In this document: piece by piece, positions 49,756 through 62,827 of the stretch
Layout of the letters: each line of letters starts with the position of its first letter
How positions within the stretch are numbered: the first letter of the stretch is position 1
Source of the DNA: Linnemannia hyalina
Taxonomy: Eukaryota > Mortierellomycota > Mortierellomycetes > Mortierellales > Mortierellaceae
Assembly: GCA_019671135.1 (NCBI GenBank)
Contig: JAHRHY010000025.1
Coordinates: 1-64,000 of the forward strand
Length of the DNA: 64,000 nucleotides
Reading direction: 5' to 3'
The notes under the pieces: generated by a model
The model's input: the letters and a program-made list of their open reading frames with translations, nothing else
Told to the model about the DNA's origin: nothing
Database searches by the model: none
Made by a program: the position numbers and the translations under genes

Positions 49756-52106
49756 TCAAAGATCGGAAGGTGTCTCGGCCAACTTGCCAACATTGCTCAA
49801 GAGCTCGCCGTGGATGACATTCATCGCTTGGATGGCTTGTCTTTCAAGGATGACACAAGAGATATTAATCTCTGAGGCACCCTGCGAGATCATCTCAATG
49901 TTAATCCCAGCCTTGGCAAGCGTCGAGAACATACGGCCAGAGATACCGACCATGTTCTTCATCTGCTTGCCAACCAGGGAGAGAATGGCCATATCCTTCA
50001 TGACGTCGACGGTACCAATCGATCGCAACGACTCCATGGCCTTCTCCATCTCGGTTTCAATGACATTAGCTCCGAGGGCCATTGAGATATGGACCTCGGA
50101 TGTCGAAATCAGATCAACCGCGATCCCATACCGATCTAGAGTGCCGAAGATCTGAGCGAAAAAGCCATGAGAGACGGACTTGCGGTTGGAGTGGATGTTG
50201 AGGACCCACACGTTGTCCTTGATGGTAACAGCGGTAGGATGCCGCCGCGAGAGATCCAGTTGATAGCCGTTTTCAAGTAACACCTTGGACGAAGGTGGAG
50301 GTGTATTCCTTCCATTGGGTGTGCACACGCCAGAGGGCTGGTCTGGGAAGATGATAGTGCCCGAGCCCTGGGGGTTCATCACGTTCTTGATGCGAATAGG
50401 GATCTGGGCACGGATCACCTGCTCCATGGTAAAAGGATGAATAACCTCTGAGCCGTAATAGGTTAACTCGGAGGCTTCCTCGGGTGTGATGATGTTGAGT
50501 AACCTTGCATCCTTAACCTTGCGGGGATCTGCGGTGAAGATACCGTCCACCTCCTTCCAAACTTGGAGTTCCTCTGCGTCCAATCCGACGGCGATCAAGG
50601 CGGCGGCCAAATCGGTGTAGCCTCGACCGATGCTTGTCAATAAACTACCGGGCACCGAACCAAAAAAGCCTATACGATGGAAGGAGATACAATGGAAGCA
50701 GGAAGAATTTAATATATAAGGTTGTCGTTGACAGATCGGAATTTTCAGGGTCGAAAATTATGATTTGTCCCTGTCGCCTAGCTTGCCCCAGGAATTGGTT
50801 CCATTTGGTCCTCACGCCTTTCGTCCTTGCCGTCCCTCCTTCTTCTCCCTTTGTGTCCTGCACTTGGTTCCGTTTGGTTCCTTCCTTCTATCCTGGTCCC
50901 TTTGTCCTCTCATGCCGCCCGCGTTCGTGCGCCCAAGCCTGCAATTGATCCCCGTCAACATTTTGTCTTCTTCTGTTCGCTTACCTGTGACAACTGGAAC
51001 ACGGTGACCACACTTGGAGACAGCTGCAGCAAAGGCGCGGGAAAGGTAGTCGTAAAAGTTTTGGTCGAGACAGTTGACATCAAAGACGGCTTCGATCACA
51101 TTCTCCAGACTGACAAATTGCGTTTCTACGCCGCGGTCCTCCAGTAGGGCAGCGACGATTCTGCACGATAGTTTTTCGCCTACTGCCATAATGATATCTT
51201 TGGATCTTGGCGAAATCTCCTCAATAATCTATTGTGGTGATGAGGAAAGGAAGCCACAATCCCCAAGATTAGTCATGGTAGGCACGCTTTTCAATTACTC
51301 TGTTGTTCCACATTGACACATGCCAATACAAAGAAAAGTAAAGGGATGAGGATGTGGATGTGTTACCTGGGCTGCCTCCAAGAACGCCCTGAGGCGATCG
51401 CAGTCCTGGTTGATCTCGTCCTGCACACGCTTCAAGATGTCGGCGTCGGAAATGTGCTTCTTGCAGGTATCAAGGTGGTCCAGGCGGATCTCTTGTACTG
51501 TCTCAATAAACTCAATGGATCCAGGGACCAATGCGGATGCGGCTGCCTTGAGCAATCTATTAGGCAGAAAGGAAAGAAAATTCGGGCGTTAACCACACAT
51601 ATTCGTTTCCTATGTATCTACATGCGCTAATTAAACGTGATCATTAGACACTGAGTCATTTCTGGTGCTGCAGGGCGGAGCATTGATCTGAATCGAAGGA
51701 GGGGTATATTACTTCATACCTGTTTGTGGTTCCGAGAGATTTGCTCTCGCTGCTTCTTGCTGAGCAGACAACGACAACACGATTCGTGGGGAGATAAGAT
51801 CTATAACAACGCAAATATGGAGTGACGAGTTAGCAAGTTGTGTGTCATATGTGGTGGAGCAACAAATTAGTGCTTCCTGCAACTTGATACCAAGTACAAG
51901 ACAAGACTTTTGTTTTAAAAAGAGAGGACTTACTGCACGATGGTGCCAGCGATGGTCTCGATGAACTTTCCGATGCTGGTGCCGCCAAACTTTTGGACAA
52001 GCCATGGCTTTTGGGCGCCAAAGTGGTCGCTGTTATGGTATGAGCTTCCGTTTGTCTCGATGACCATGTGAGGAGGCAATGAACGTCTGAGGGGAGATGC
52101 AGTCAT
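49756..52106 (-). CDS. HOM3: Aspartokinase, 533 aa, five exons
   Basis: It phosphorylates aspartate with ATP, the first step toward threonine, methionine and isoleucine in fungi. Exons on the minus strand are 52106-51934, 51800-51720, 51556-51367, 51228-50985 and 50669-49756. All introns are GT-AG with matching phases, and the sum is exactly 534 codons, close to the 527 aa yeast enzyme. Motifs are KFGGTSIGKF (nucleotide binding, exon 1), VVVVCSARSS, the GFFG-x-VPGSLLTSIGRGYTD segment (substrate binding, exon 5 start) and DGIFTADPRKV. Two C-terminal ACT domains follow (SVSHGFFAQIFGTLDRYGIAVD and GKQMKNMVGISGRMF...ISQGASEINISCV), the usual site of threonine feedback. It is probably cytosolic. 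No sign of damage is seen, although the Helitron ends only 0.67 kb downstream. Confidence 0.92.
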
Positions 52107-52917
52107 TGTTGTTATTGTTGTTTTTGTTGGCTGTTGGTTTGGAGTGGGAAGGGGAGTGGTTTCCGGTGGTGTGTCTGTGGGTAGGTAGAGAGACTTGAAT
52201 TGAGCTGACTTTAAGTAGGGTTACGAGGGAAAAGAGAACTTGAAGGATGAGTGTGAGAGGAGGAAAGGTGAGAAAGAAAAAAGAAAAGAGAGAGGATCTG
52301 CCTTTTTATCCCTTCGTCTGTTATCATTTTTGAATCGGAGAAAGGATAAAAAAAAGAAAGGGAAAACGATGGTGTCGGTCGTGAGTCAACGGCCTCTCTG
52401 GGCTTCAGGGACCACACTTGATGACCATTATTATCTCTATCTTCACAAGACTCCATTCCATCCCATTACTCATCGCACGTATACCCCAGGACCCCAACTG
52501 TCTGTCTGCCCAATCCCAGGTAGGCACCACAATGTAAAATTTCTATCCCTCTATGCTGGTCGTGGATGTGGGTGTAGCAGGGTTCCTCCCTTCCCTATCC
52601 ACTCGAAACAAGCAAAGGCCACTCGCCAATCTTCCTCCTCCTTTCCTGCCCTGCCCTGCCCTGCCCTGCCCTGCCCTGCCCTGCCCTGTCAAAGAGAGTG
52701 AGGGGTCCTCAACTAGTCGGCGCCCTTGCAGAAATCGTCAAGGCTGGCTCTCTTTCTTTTCTGTTTCTAATTCTGTCTTTTCTTTCTTTCTTTCTTTCCC
52801 ACTCATTCATCATCCCTTCCTTTCGTTTCCACCCTTTTCCTCATTCGCCCTCCCTTTTTACCTGCAAAACCTTTTTATTTTTCTTCTTTCACTCAATACT
52901 TCTCTTTTATTCACGAG
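52107..52917. promoter_or_regulatory. Divergent promoter region between HOM3 and the IQ-motif gene
   Basis: About 810 bp separate the two divergent starts. It contains purine-rich then pyrimidine-rich tracts and a pentanucleotide microsatellite. Long pyrimidine runs (about 52745-52910) directly precede the ATG of the IQ-motif gene, as is common in fungal 5' leaders. An open frame at 52240-52701 is low-complexity and not supported. Confidence 0.5.
52646..52688. repeat. (TGCCC)n microsatellite
   Basis: About eight tandem copies of CTGCC in the promoter region of the IQ-motif gene. Confidence 0.9.
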
Positions 52918-55228
52918 ATGATGTCCACAGCTCCCATCATCCCAGCCCAAGAAGAAACCCCTTCGAAAACAGAACCCTCGCAGACTCTCGCCCACAGTCC
53001 CACGACTTCCCAACCGGCTTCAAACAAGAACGACCACAACCCCAGCCATCACCACAACCAGGGCAAGAGCGAGCATGATACAGAGCATGACAAAGTCGCC
53101 GTAGAGCCAACTGTGACATTGACGGCCGAGAACAAGCGCTGTGTCTTTGCAAAGCCGGCCTCCGAAAGGGAGGAAAAGGCGGCCACTGTCATCCAGTCTG
53201 TGTACCGGGGATACCAGTAAGGGTCTTTGTTTTGTTAGTATCATCACTGAGGATGTTGATGACAGTTACACAAAATATGGTTTCTCACCCCACCCATCAA
53301 CCCACCCCACCTTTCCCTCCTTCTCCTCTTCATCATCTCAGAGCGCGACGAGACCTCTATGGCTCAGCATTGACAGCCTCCCAGGTATGTAGTGGCAGAG
53401 ATGGATGGGGCGGGAAATCCGAGAACGTCAGTGTGCGGCTATTGATAAAAAGAAAGTTTATCGGCTGCGTCAATGAAGGCACGAACTCAAGTGCCATACC
53501 TCAACCCTCATCACCTCACTCACCCAATTGCGAAATCTGTATGTTTCGTGTGTAGAAGTGGCGCTATTTGATCGACCACAGTCGCATCGAGCTCATCCAC
53601 AAACGCGACGCCATCGATCATCAGGCGCAGGAAGGGTCAACCCAGGTCTCTGATGATCCGAATCAGTCTTCGTCTCCGCTATCACCACCATGCACACCCA
53701 ATGATAACAAGACACGGTGGGCATGGAGGCGAGTAGAGTTCTTTGGCTCGCGACTCGGCAAGGTAACAACAAATAACACAACAAAAACAGTAATGGTACT
53801 CGACATTACGCAGGTTTCCGCGGGCGTAGACATGTATGGGCGTGGGTAGGGGCATGAATAGATGGATACTTGTTCCTTGCCACTTGCCTTTTCTTCTCTT
53901 CTGTATTCCTCTATCGTCCCCTTCCATTTACTCTCCGCAATGAACTCTGTCCCTGTCCACAACACGAACACCAATTGCGCCCCTATGAACGATACAAATG
54001 GACCCTCAACCTCCACAGCCGGCACGGACACTGTAATACCTCGACAGCCGACTGAGGACTAGGGTCATAGCAATAATCCACCACTTCCACATGGAACATA
54101 AGTACTAACAATTTGCTAAATGATGGGATTGTGATACACAATTAGGGAAGCAATGGCGTATCGGCCGAGGAGGCGCTGGTATTGGTAAGACTGTTTACCC
54201 TGGCGCTTGTGCCGTATAAGCAACTCATGTCGGAGGCGGAGAAGAAGGTGCTAACCGGGTCTGCGTCATATTTGTTCCTATTTCTTGATCTGGTAGCTCA
54301 CTGAACACTGGCTCGAGATGTCCGACAAGAAACACAGATACGGTTCTAATCTCAAGGTACGCCAACCTGCATTATTCTTATTCTATGCACTCTCCCGTCA
54401 TGCACACGTTCATAGGCATAATGAGGACCGTTGCGAGCAAAAATGGGGTCTCGGCTGGGCCATCGGTCCAAAATAGAATCATGGCTCACATCACCCGCTC
54501 ACATTTCGCCATTTATGTCTTTTTAGGTCTACCACGAGTTCTGGTTGGCACAGGATACCTCACAAAACTTTTTCTATTGGTTGGATAATGGTGATGGCAA
54601 GGAGGTCGACATTGAGGAAAGACCTCGGGCGCGACTCGATGAGCAGCGTGTCCATTACCTTCAGGAGTACGAGCGCGCTCAATACGCTGTCAATGTCATT
54701 GATGGACTTTTCTATTACAAGCAGTCGGGTCAACTTGTCCACACACTTCCAACGTCGGTCAAGGCTGATGACGATGTCGATGTCTCGCAAATCCTTCCAG
54801 ATGCCAACGAACATGACGATGAGGCGACACGGCTGGAGAAGAAGCGGATCCGCAACAAGTCCAAGTTCATCTATGTGACGGACCCCCAGGGCGTACTCTA
54901 TATTGCGCAGAAGGTCAAGGGACAATTCCACCACTCGAGCTTTCTGGGTGGTGGGACCGTCTGCGCCGCGGGAGGGATCGTTGTCAATCGAGGCAAGCTG
55001 ATCAAGATCAACCCAAAGTCTGGACACTACCGGCCGGGGCAGAGGCACTTTGAGAGACTGCTGAGCAACCTGGAGGCGATGGGGATATCGCTGGAGGGCG
55101 TCAAGGTCTCTACAGGAATCCTGGAGGCTGAAGTTGATGGTGATGGTAACGAGCCAGGGCGGGAAGGGTCGAGTGACCGGTTGGTGATGCCATTAGTCAA
55201 GACGGACATTGTAAAGAACTCTAAATAA
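52918..55228 (+). CDS. IQ calmodulin-binding motif protein, 470 aa, six exons
   Basis: Exons are 52918-53216, 53342-53384, 53556-53762, 54146-54247, 54297-54356 and 54527-55228, with matching phases and 471 codons in total. The donor of exon 4 (AAG|GTGCTA) is the weakest. The N-terminal 75 residues are Ser/Thr/His-rich and probably disordered. An IQ motif (ATVIQSVYRGYQARRDL) spans the first intron and should bind calmodulin or a myosin-type light chain. LTEHWLEMSDKKHRYG, FFYWLDNGDGKEVDI and FHHSSFLGGGTV-x-AAGGIVV are blocks shared with a family of fungal IQ-domain proteins of unknown role. Location is probably cytosolic. No other named domain is seen. Confidence 0.85.
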
Positions 55229-56244
55229 ACATTTTTGTCATGGTCGTTGTTTGTAGAGTGGAGAAGGATCGCGTATGAATAGGGTTTCAGGAATGGGATG
55301 TCCAGTTCAGCAAGCAACGCACAGAGGCGCTCTGCCACAATGCTTGTGTGGAGCAAAGCAATGGAGCGGATTCATGATGGTTTGGAGCGGGGATTCATGA
55401 TGGTTTGATAAGCAAGCAAAGAACACATATCGATGAGAAGGCAACAACAACAACAGCAGAGGAGCAAGCTCCTGCTTTTCTTTCCCGCGCGGAAAACGAG
55501 AGATTCCTTTTATTGTCAGATCCCCCACAAATCGTGCCGACGTGCCAGGCCTGACTAATCCAAGCCATTACATACAAGGAAGGTGTCAGCGGCCGACTCC
55601 TTTGAAGTAGCTGAGCTGTCAGACAGGTCCCCTGGGGTCCCGAATGCCTATGGTTGCACAGCTTGGGTCGCATGAATACCTTAGAGTGGCCAGCACCGAG
55701 CCAGCCCTCCGCATCCCCTGCGCGACCTGTCGGGTCCAATGGGTCCTCTGCTAGTCGAGATCTCGGGTCAAAGATTTATGCGGCAGTTTCCTTTCTTTTC
55801 CATCAAGTGCAACACCGTCTGTTCCTTTGCGCACACCTGCCTTCTTCTCTCGAGCTGTTATTCCTTGGGTAGTCTCCCTTCGACCGTCGCCTTGCAACGT
55901 ACTTGCCATATCGCACCCAGAAACTGTCGGGCCAGTAGTGCCGCGATATTCGACGTCGACTTGGACAACTTGGCCCACTCCTTGGTCAAGAATACTTGTG
56001 CCAGGCCGTGGTAGAGATCCACAGTGGTCCGCGTCCTCGGCGCGGAAAAGAGATTGGCAACGAATGATAGAGATAGAGAGAGGATCATGTGATTTATCGA
56101 GAGCTTTCCCTTTCTTTTTTTCCTTTTTCTAGGGTCCAGTCCATTCATTCCTTTCTTTTTATTCTCTTCTCCATCACTCCCACCTTCACCACCTTCACCA
56201 CCTTCACCCCCGTACTCCACCCCTCCTTGATCTCTCACGAAACC
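55229..56244. other. Intergenic region with dispersed repeat copy 2 (about 55515-55915, inverse)
   Basis: The repeat is the inverse of 39886-40345 and is diverged by many substitutions and small indels. The rest is the 3' end of the IQ-motif gene and a pyrimidine-rich leader (about 56100-56240) before the Pmp3-like gene. No coding region is supported. Confidence 0.6.
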
Positions 56245-57773
56245 ATGGTTCACTTCACCGGCTCAGACATCACCCTCTTTGTGATTGGCTTCTTCCTGCC
56301 TCCTCTAGTAAGTCCTCTGCGAAGAGCCTGCTGCACAGGCACATTGTCTAGTTAGTGTTTTGGCGAAATGTTTTCTAACTATTGTCTCCCGCACTCTCTC
56401 ACTCTCCCACTCTCCCACTCTTTCTCGCCCTCTCGCTTGAATCCGCTTGTAAAATGACGGGAATGGCACCTTCCTTAGGCTGGTAAGTAGCTTCGATGTC
56501 TGCCTTTAGAGGACTCATCCAATCTCAATGACCCCCGTTGGCGCATGGAAAAGACGCGCTATTCTTCACGTCAGCACGCCGAAAACATTCTTGTGACCAA
56601 CCACCCTTAGCTTTAACACGGCGCGCCAAAAGCCAGGAGTGAAAAAAGCCACTCTGCACACGTACTTGTGAAGTTCTCGTTCTCACGCGTACGTTTCTTT
56701 CTTTCTTTCTCTCATGAAGTTCTCTTCAAGCAAGGATGTGGGTGTGATTTTTTAATCAGGTAACGAGTAATGGCCCGTCTTTTTGCTTTCATAGCGGTCT
56801 CTTCTTTGTTTTGTTATTGCGTCGCGCCTCGTTTGATTACGTTTCTTGTGTGTGTGTGCGTGTGCGTGTGTGCGTGTGAGTAGACGTTTTGTTTTGTTAC
56901 TTTGTTGGCTGCTTTGCATTGCGCGACAGGAGGAGATGCATAATTTCTTTTCGTCCCTTACTCTTTTCTATCCCCCACCTCCTCGGTTTTTTATTCTTGA
57001 CGAAAACTCTGCGTATGTGTTCACTCGACGGACGCTCCACAAGGGCCTGGTTCTTTTTTGTGCAACCGATTGAGGGTTTTTCTTGTTTGTGTTTATGATG
57101 ATATACTTGTTGGATAAGCAGCAGGAAAAAGGCGAATCTCAACACATGTGGGCATATATTGACAAGGAAAGCAAACAACGCATGTCCGTCCTTCCTCCCC
57201 TTTGCTGACTCTATTTTGTTTGTGATCATGCACATCCAATTAACAACTCACTCTTTCAACTCGTGTGCACAATTCTCCCCGCTTGTTGCGTGCTTACCAT
57301 CCAGTTTGGGTCTGACCCTCCTCGGACATGTCCCTGGCATTGTCTACGCATGGTGGATAATCTACACCAACCGTGAGGACCCCAGAACCCACCGTCGCAT
57401 CAACCACGGCGGCCAGAACAATGTCGACCGTCGCTCGTACCTCGCCGTCGCCCAGCAGGGACAAACTGGCTCCCCTCCTTCTTCTGGTGGTGCTGTTACC
57501 CATGCTCCCCACGGCCATGATCCTCAAACCCAAGTCCACAGCGGCGACCAGTCGCAGACTCAGACGACTGTTACCAAGTCTCAGGAGCAAAATCCTGGTC
57601 TTCCTAACCAAAACAGCTCCACCCGCACAATTACCACCACCACCACCACTCGCACCTCGTCCAACGGTGGTCCTCCCCAGACCATCCAAACCATCATTAC
57701 TTCCCAGAATGGCGAGGTTATTGACAAGAAAGTCGTTGTAGTCGACAAGAAGGATACCCCTCCCGCCTACTAA
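56245..57773 (+). CDS. Pmp3/UPF0057-family small membrane protein with long C-terminal tail, 191 aa, four exons
   Basis: Proposed exons are 56245-56307, 56479-56482 (4 nt), 56720-56759 and 57305-57773. Together they give 192 codons and read FFLPPLAVLFKQGCGCDFLI then SLGLTLLGHVPGIVYAWWII, the two-helix Pmp3 signature. Pmp3-type proteins sit in the plasma membrane and affect ion balance and membrane potential. Unlike the ~55 aa yeast protein, this one has a ~120 residue Gln/Ser/Thr-rich cytosolic-type tail, as in the longer Sna2/Sna3-like members. Without the microexon the phases of the outer exons do not agree. The introns are long for this window (about 170-545 bp), the last with a TG repeat. 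Confidence 0.8.
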
Positions 57774-57976
57774 GTAACCATCATCCCAGACCAATTGTAC
57801 TCATATTCGTAGGACGAAGTCTACTTTTTCAAGCAAGATTACCCCCACGTTGGCCCTCGCTATTGTTTTGATATTTGTGAATAAAGAAGCAGTTTTATGG
57901 CCGATATTAAAAGTACATGGTATGGAATGATGCAAAAAGATGAAGGCTTCGCCTCTATTTACAAGAATGAACAGAA

Positions 57977-60733
57977 TTACGCAGTGGCGGAAGTAAGCAG
58001 GTCATTAGACTTGGCCTCAGCGGTATGGATGGCCTCCTCGACAGGCTTCACAACGAGCTCAGGGTAATGCTGACCTCTCATCTTGGCCAGGATCTCGTAG
58101 GCCTCGGGGACCAAGCCGTTCTCGAGGTAGGCGCTGACCATACTCTGGTAGGTCGAGGGTTCCTTCACAATTGCCTTGGATTTGGGAGATAGGGACGATG
58201 GGACGGAACCGTGAGGATCAAGCATGGCGTCAAAGATCGCCTCGGCGGCCTCGATCTTGCCCTCTTGACCGTGACCCTTGATGAGGGTGTTCTCGATGTA
58301 AGCGCTTGAGGGCTGACCGGACTGGAGGAGGTCGTCACGGATCTGGACAGCGCGGGAGACTTGGTTGTTAGCGATGAGAGATTCGATCAGGGACTGGTAG
58401 GCGGGACCCTTGGGAGTGATGCCGGAGGCGCGCATGGACTGGAAGACAGACTCGGCGGTACTGACATCACCGTGCTCAACACCATAGGCATGAATCAAGG
58501 CGCCGTAGTGGGCTTCCGAGGCACGGACAGGTCCACGCTTCAAGGACTGGATTAGGCGGTGGGCCTCGGTCATGTCGTATGGCTGGATGCAGGCAAAGGC
58601 TTCGATGAGGAGGGTGTAGGTGTGCTCAGTAGGGGTGAGTCGACGCTGGAGCATATCCTCATAATAGGACAAGGCTTGAGTGCGGTCCTTCTTCTGGCGG
58701 ACATAGAATTGGATCATGGCGTTGTGGGGTCCATGACGGGGTTGGTAATTTGGCGAACGGACCATCTCCTTGAAGAGCGACTTTGCCATCTCCTCAGAAC
58801 CAACTCGGGTGCAGGCGCTGATAAGGGTTCCGTAGGTAATGGCGTTGGGGCGGATCTTTTGGTGCATCATGTCTTCGTAGACCTCCAAGACGCGTTCGAT
58901 CTTACGGCCCTTAGAGAGTTTACCGATGACGACGTTGTAAAAAAAGATGTTGGGCTTGATGCCGTGGCGCTTGACCTCGTCCAGAATCTTGAGGGCGTCG
59001 TGGGCCTCGTCGACGGCACCAGAGGTGGTTGTGGCCAACAAGAGGGTTGCGTATCCAGTAGCATCGGGGAACTGGCCTAGTTTGACGATGGCATCGTAAT
59101 TCTGCTTGGCCTGGGTCATGTTACCGAGGGTGGCATTTGCGACGAGCATGGCATTATAGACCTCGTACTCTGCCGCACGCTTGTGAACGGGGTCCTCAAT
59201 GGCGTCAAGAGACCGGCAAGCAAGGTCAAATAGCTGGTGATAGTCCGTGGTGCGTTCCTTCTCACGTTTGGCGCAGACCTGGATGGTGTCAGCAATCGCC
59301 TGGGCTGTGGGTAACTGGTTCTCGGAGGTCATTTTTTGGATGCCTTCGATCGCCACTGCAGCATATCCAAAGCGGCAGGCCCTGATGATGGCCTCAGAAG
59401 GGTCGCCGTTGCGGAGCAAAACCTGAGCGTTGGGATTAGATGTCCTGCCAGTTGTTTTGTTGTTGTTGGTGCTGCCATTGCTGTTGGTGCGGGTGATCGA
59501 TGTTCCTGAAGGAGCCGATTCAATAGCCGACATTTCCTGCTCCAAATCTGAAGGGACCGTTGGCTTGTAGCCAGGGTAGATCTCCTGAACAGCAGTGTCC
59601 CAAGCGAGCTGTCCGGTGTAATCGTTCAGCTTCATGAAAGATAGTGAGACACGGGAGCAGGACTCTTGGCTGGGGAAGACATTCATCTCCTTTGCGTCCA
59701 AAAGAATCTCGATCAAGTGCTTGTAGCGAGTGCTAGTGCGGGTGAGGGAAGACTGAAGGGAGAGCAAAGTCTCGACGTCGGCAGGGGTGACCATTGTTCT
59801 AACAGCATCCAGACCCGAAGTCACCTTGAGTTGGCGATATGTGCGAAGAGCTCCATCTGCGAATCCTGAAGAGGCCGACAATCCATGGCTAAATATGTAA
59901 TACAAGTAGTAACAAGTTAATGACCCATCCGAGTAGACATATCCGCTTCCGGGTTGCTCCATTTGTATGCATCGTATGACATGTCACTTCACATCTAAGA
60001 CCAATTTATGCGCAGCTCAGTTTTACCTGTCGAGCAGCTTTGCAAGGGAGAGAGCCTGGGCGAAATCACTGCTGTGGTCGGCAATGTCCTTGGCGAGAGA
60101 GGTGTACGTGTTGATTTGGGCAGCCGATAGCGTCCTGCCCTGGCTATGATGGCATTCAACAAGCATAGACAAAGCCCGCTCGGCATCCTTGGGGCGGTTC
60201 ATATCTAGAAACTGGGCGACAATCTTGTTCGAGAGTGCAGAGTCGGCGTAAAAGCCTTCGTGGCGCATCTCTTGGAGGTAGGGAAACACTGCGTGGGCAT
60301 CATGACTGCTGACTGCATCCCAGGCACTCTTGGACAACTCATTGTATTTGGGGACGGCCGACCGGGTTACGGAGGTGGTGCTGGCGTCCTTGGGCTCCTT
60401 TCTAAAGTTGAGACTAGCGGTCAAGGGGCTCTGGAATCGCTGGGTAGAGGAGTTGAGGTGATGCCCGAGTTGACCTGAGGCGAAGTGTGGGGTTGGCTGG
60501 AATTGGTGTGCGCCTGTGAGGTGGTGAGTGTTGCTGTTGCTGTTGTTATCCCAGTTGCCTTGGGAGGACGAGAAAGAACGGACGGGGTTTGCGGGGGCGT
60601 TGCTTCCTTGAGCGACAGTGCGCTGTGAGATGTTAAGGACGGTGCTCTTGGAGTTCGTGAGGGGCAAGAACTGGCGGGAGACACCCTGGCGGGTGAGGTT
60701 ACCCAACATAGTTGTTGCTTTGAGGTTCATCAT
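57977..60733 (-). CDS. Pentatricopeptide repeat (PPR) protein, 872 aa, probably mitochondrial
   Basis: Exons are 60733-60027 and 59888-57977 with a GT-AG intron of 138 bp, giving 873 codons. The N-terminus (NLTRQGVSRQF...NISQRTVAQG) is basic and Ser-rich without acidic residues, like a mitochondrial presequence. From about residue 480 onward there are tandem ~35 aa helical pairs typical of PPRs: FFYNVVIGKLSKGRKIERVL, ITYGTLISACTRVGSEEMAK, HTYTLLIEAFACIQPYDMTE, AYQSLIESLIANNQVSRAV and others. PPR proteins bind single-stranded RNA and act in organelle RNA processing or translation. No extra catalytic domain is seen. The specific family member cannot be named from sequence alone. Confidence 0.88.
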
Positions 60734-62071
60734 GTTTTGGAAGGGTTCGTTATTTCAACTGCGTTTGGGGTCTAGGGGGGTGGGTCGTGACGAAACAAAA
60801 ACGAAAAAAACGCAGAGACAAGGAAGAGAGCCGTGGAGATAAGAGAAATGCTTGAGAGAGGGGGGAGAAAGGAGAGGTATAAGGAAATACAAGAGTAGAG
60901 AAGAGAAGAAGAGTAGATAATCAAAGAAACGAAAGAAGGGTGCTTTTCTTTTTAAGAGGGAGTTAGAGGATGAAGGATTTCAGCTCTTGATGGAAAGAAG
61001 CGGATAGAACAAACGACCAAACAGCGAAAAAAAAAAAAAAAAAAAAAAAAAGTGCGTGCCGGGAGACCCAAATCGTAAACCGAGAGGGGCGGTAATGCCG
61101 AAATTTCCTCTTTGGGCGACCACGGACAGAGATACAGTCCAATGACGGCAAGCCTGAGACACTATGTTGTTCATACTCCGACTATCTCTTTCTTCATTGG
61201 CGTGGCGATGGTGCCTGGACTGGATTTAAGTGTTCAAGTGCCCCAAAGGTCAAGAACAACACTAAAGATTACTAAGTAATGCCAGGTGTACGCGAATGTC
61301 AGTGGTGGGGAGAGGATGATAGTGTCAAAGTAAGGTGGCAGTAACAAGAACCCAAGGTGTGTACGAAAGTGTGTGAGAAGTTAATAAGACGAAGGAGGCC
61401 AAGAGCATGGTTCGCCTTGGTCTTATTGTTTTCTTGAACACACGCGGCAAGGGTTGGAGATGGATGGAGGACAAAATGATTGAGCGAAGAGAAAAGCACT
61501 GCTGTGAGAGCAAGGGATGGGAAAATGAAATCCAGCAAGGAAGAGGCAAATCCGAGAAGAGGGTATGCGCTTCGTGGAAAGAGAAAAATATCCAGTTGGT
61601 TACCTAGGCACGACATCCAGAGACAACAGAGACATGAAAAACGCGCTCGTCCATGCCCTGATCAAGATCCCATGGAGCATCTGGATCGATCTGCACGCCT
61701 TTTTTTGCCGTCGCAAACCACCACTCCATTGTAAAAGCGTGTCCTCTTCGATTCTTCTTGCCCCTTACCTTCTGATCCAACCATACAAGACCAAAGTCGA
61801 GGCAAGTCTACTCTACACATAATCCATCCTCTCCTATGCTCTTCCACGTTTCTTCCTTTCAATCCTACCTCTTTTTTCCTCCCTTTTGAAGTACGCTCCT
61901 CTTCCTACACACTATCCTCAGACATCCCACACCGTATTGCAATTGTTTCTTTCATCTTTCTCCCTTGTCTCTACTCCCGCTCCCCGTCACGCCTCTTATT
62001 CTCGCCATCCTTCCCTCATGTCCATTGATCCCACGTTATTATTATTATTATTACTATAATTATCACTTTTA

Positions 62072-62127
<56 letters not shown>

Positions 62128-62827
62128 GATTTAGTAAGTGTTCTCATTGTTCCTGGGTTTATGTTTCTGAGAACCATCGGCTAACCAGTTTGTTCTTATA
62201 TTTTGCTTGATAGGCAATAAGCGACTCGGACCGTGGAAGTAAGGGTCGTGATAAATAGAGAAGCGAAGGAGGAAAGAGAGTCTTCCCATTCCTTCGATCA
62301 GGAGAACTCTTTTTTTTTTTTTTTTTGGCGTGATGAATGTTGAATGTTTTCGAAAGGTGCAGTGAGTCGACAGATGGAAATCTTCGCAAGCAAACACGAG
62401 GGAGAACACTATGGGCGCATGGGTTCCTTTTCATTCCTCCTCGGAGAAATATCGTTTGCCTCCCGGGCTGGGCTGGGTCCATTGCCTGTTCAGTGACCCA
62501 TCCCCCCCCCTTTTCTTCTTGTTCTTCTCTCCTCTGTCGATCGTCCCCTCCATTCGTAGACTATAATAAAACAGCCCAGTCTTCGCCACGCCACCACAAT
62601 TCACTCCATTTTGGTCAACGTGGTTCTTCGCCACTCTTTTTTCAGCTCTTCATAAATTCAAACGCAAACGCTTTGCTTCCTTCTCTCTTTTTTCATCCTT
62701 CCCTCCTTTCATTGTTCACCATCTTAACCGTCCTCCTTTCATTTATCATCCGCATCTTATTATCACTCAAATACCCTATTTCAAAATCCTCTGTTTTCGT
62801 CCTCCTCGCTCTCCTCTCGCCTGAAAG
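60734..62827. other. Long intergenic region between divergent PPR and lipase genes
   Basis: No gene is supported. It contains a poly-A run (61026-61051), (ATT)n at 62074-62128, a poly-T run near 62310, a C9 run near 62505 and a long pyrimidine-rich leader (62600-62825) before the lipase ATG. Short open frames (for example 61407-61822) show no recognisable protein. Confidence 0.5.

Noticed and set aside
52240..52701. 153-codon frame upstream of the IQ-motif gene
   Set aside because: It covers purine/pyrimidine tracts and the TGCCC repeat and has no recognisable sequence.
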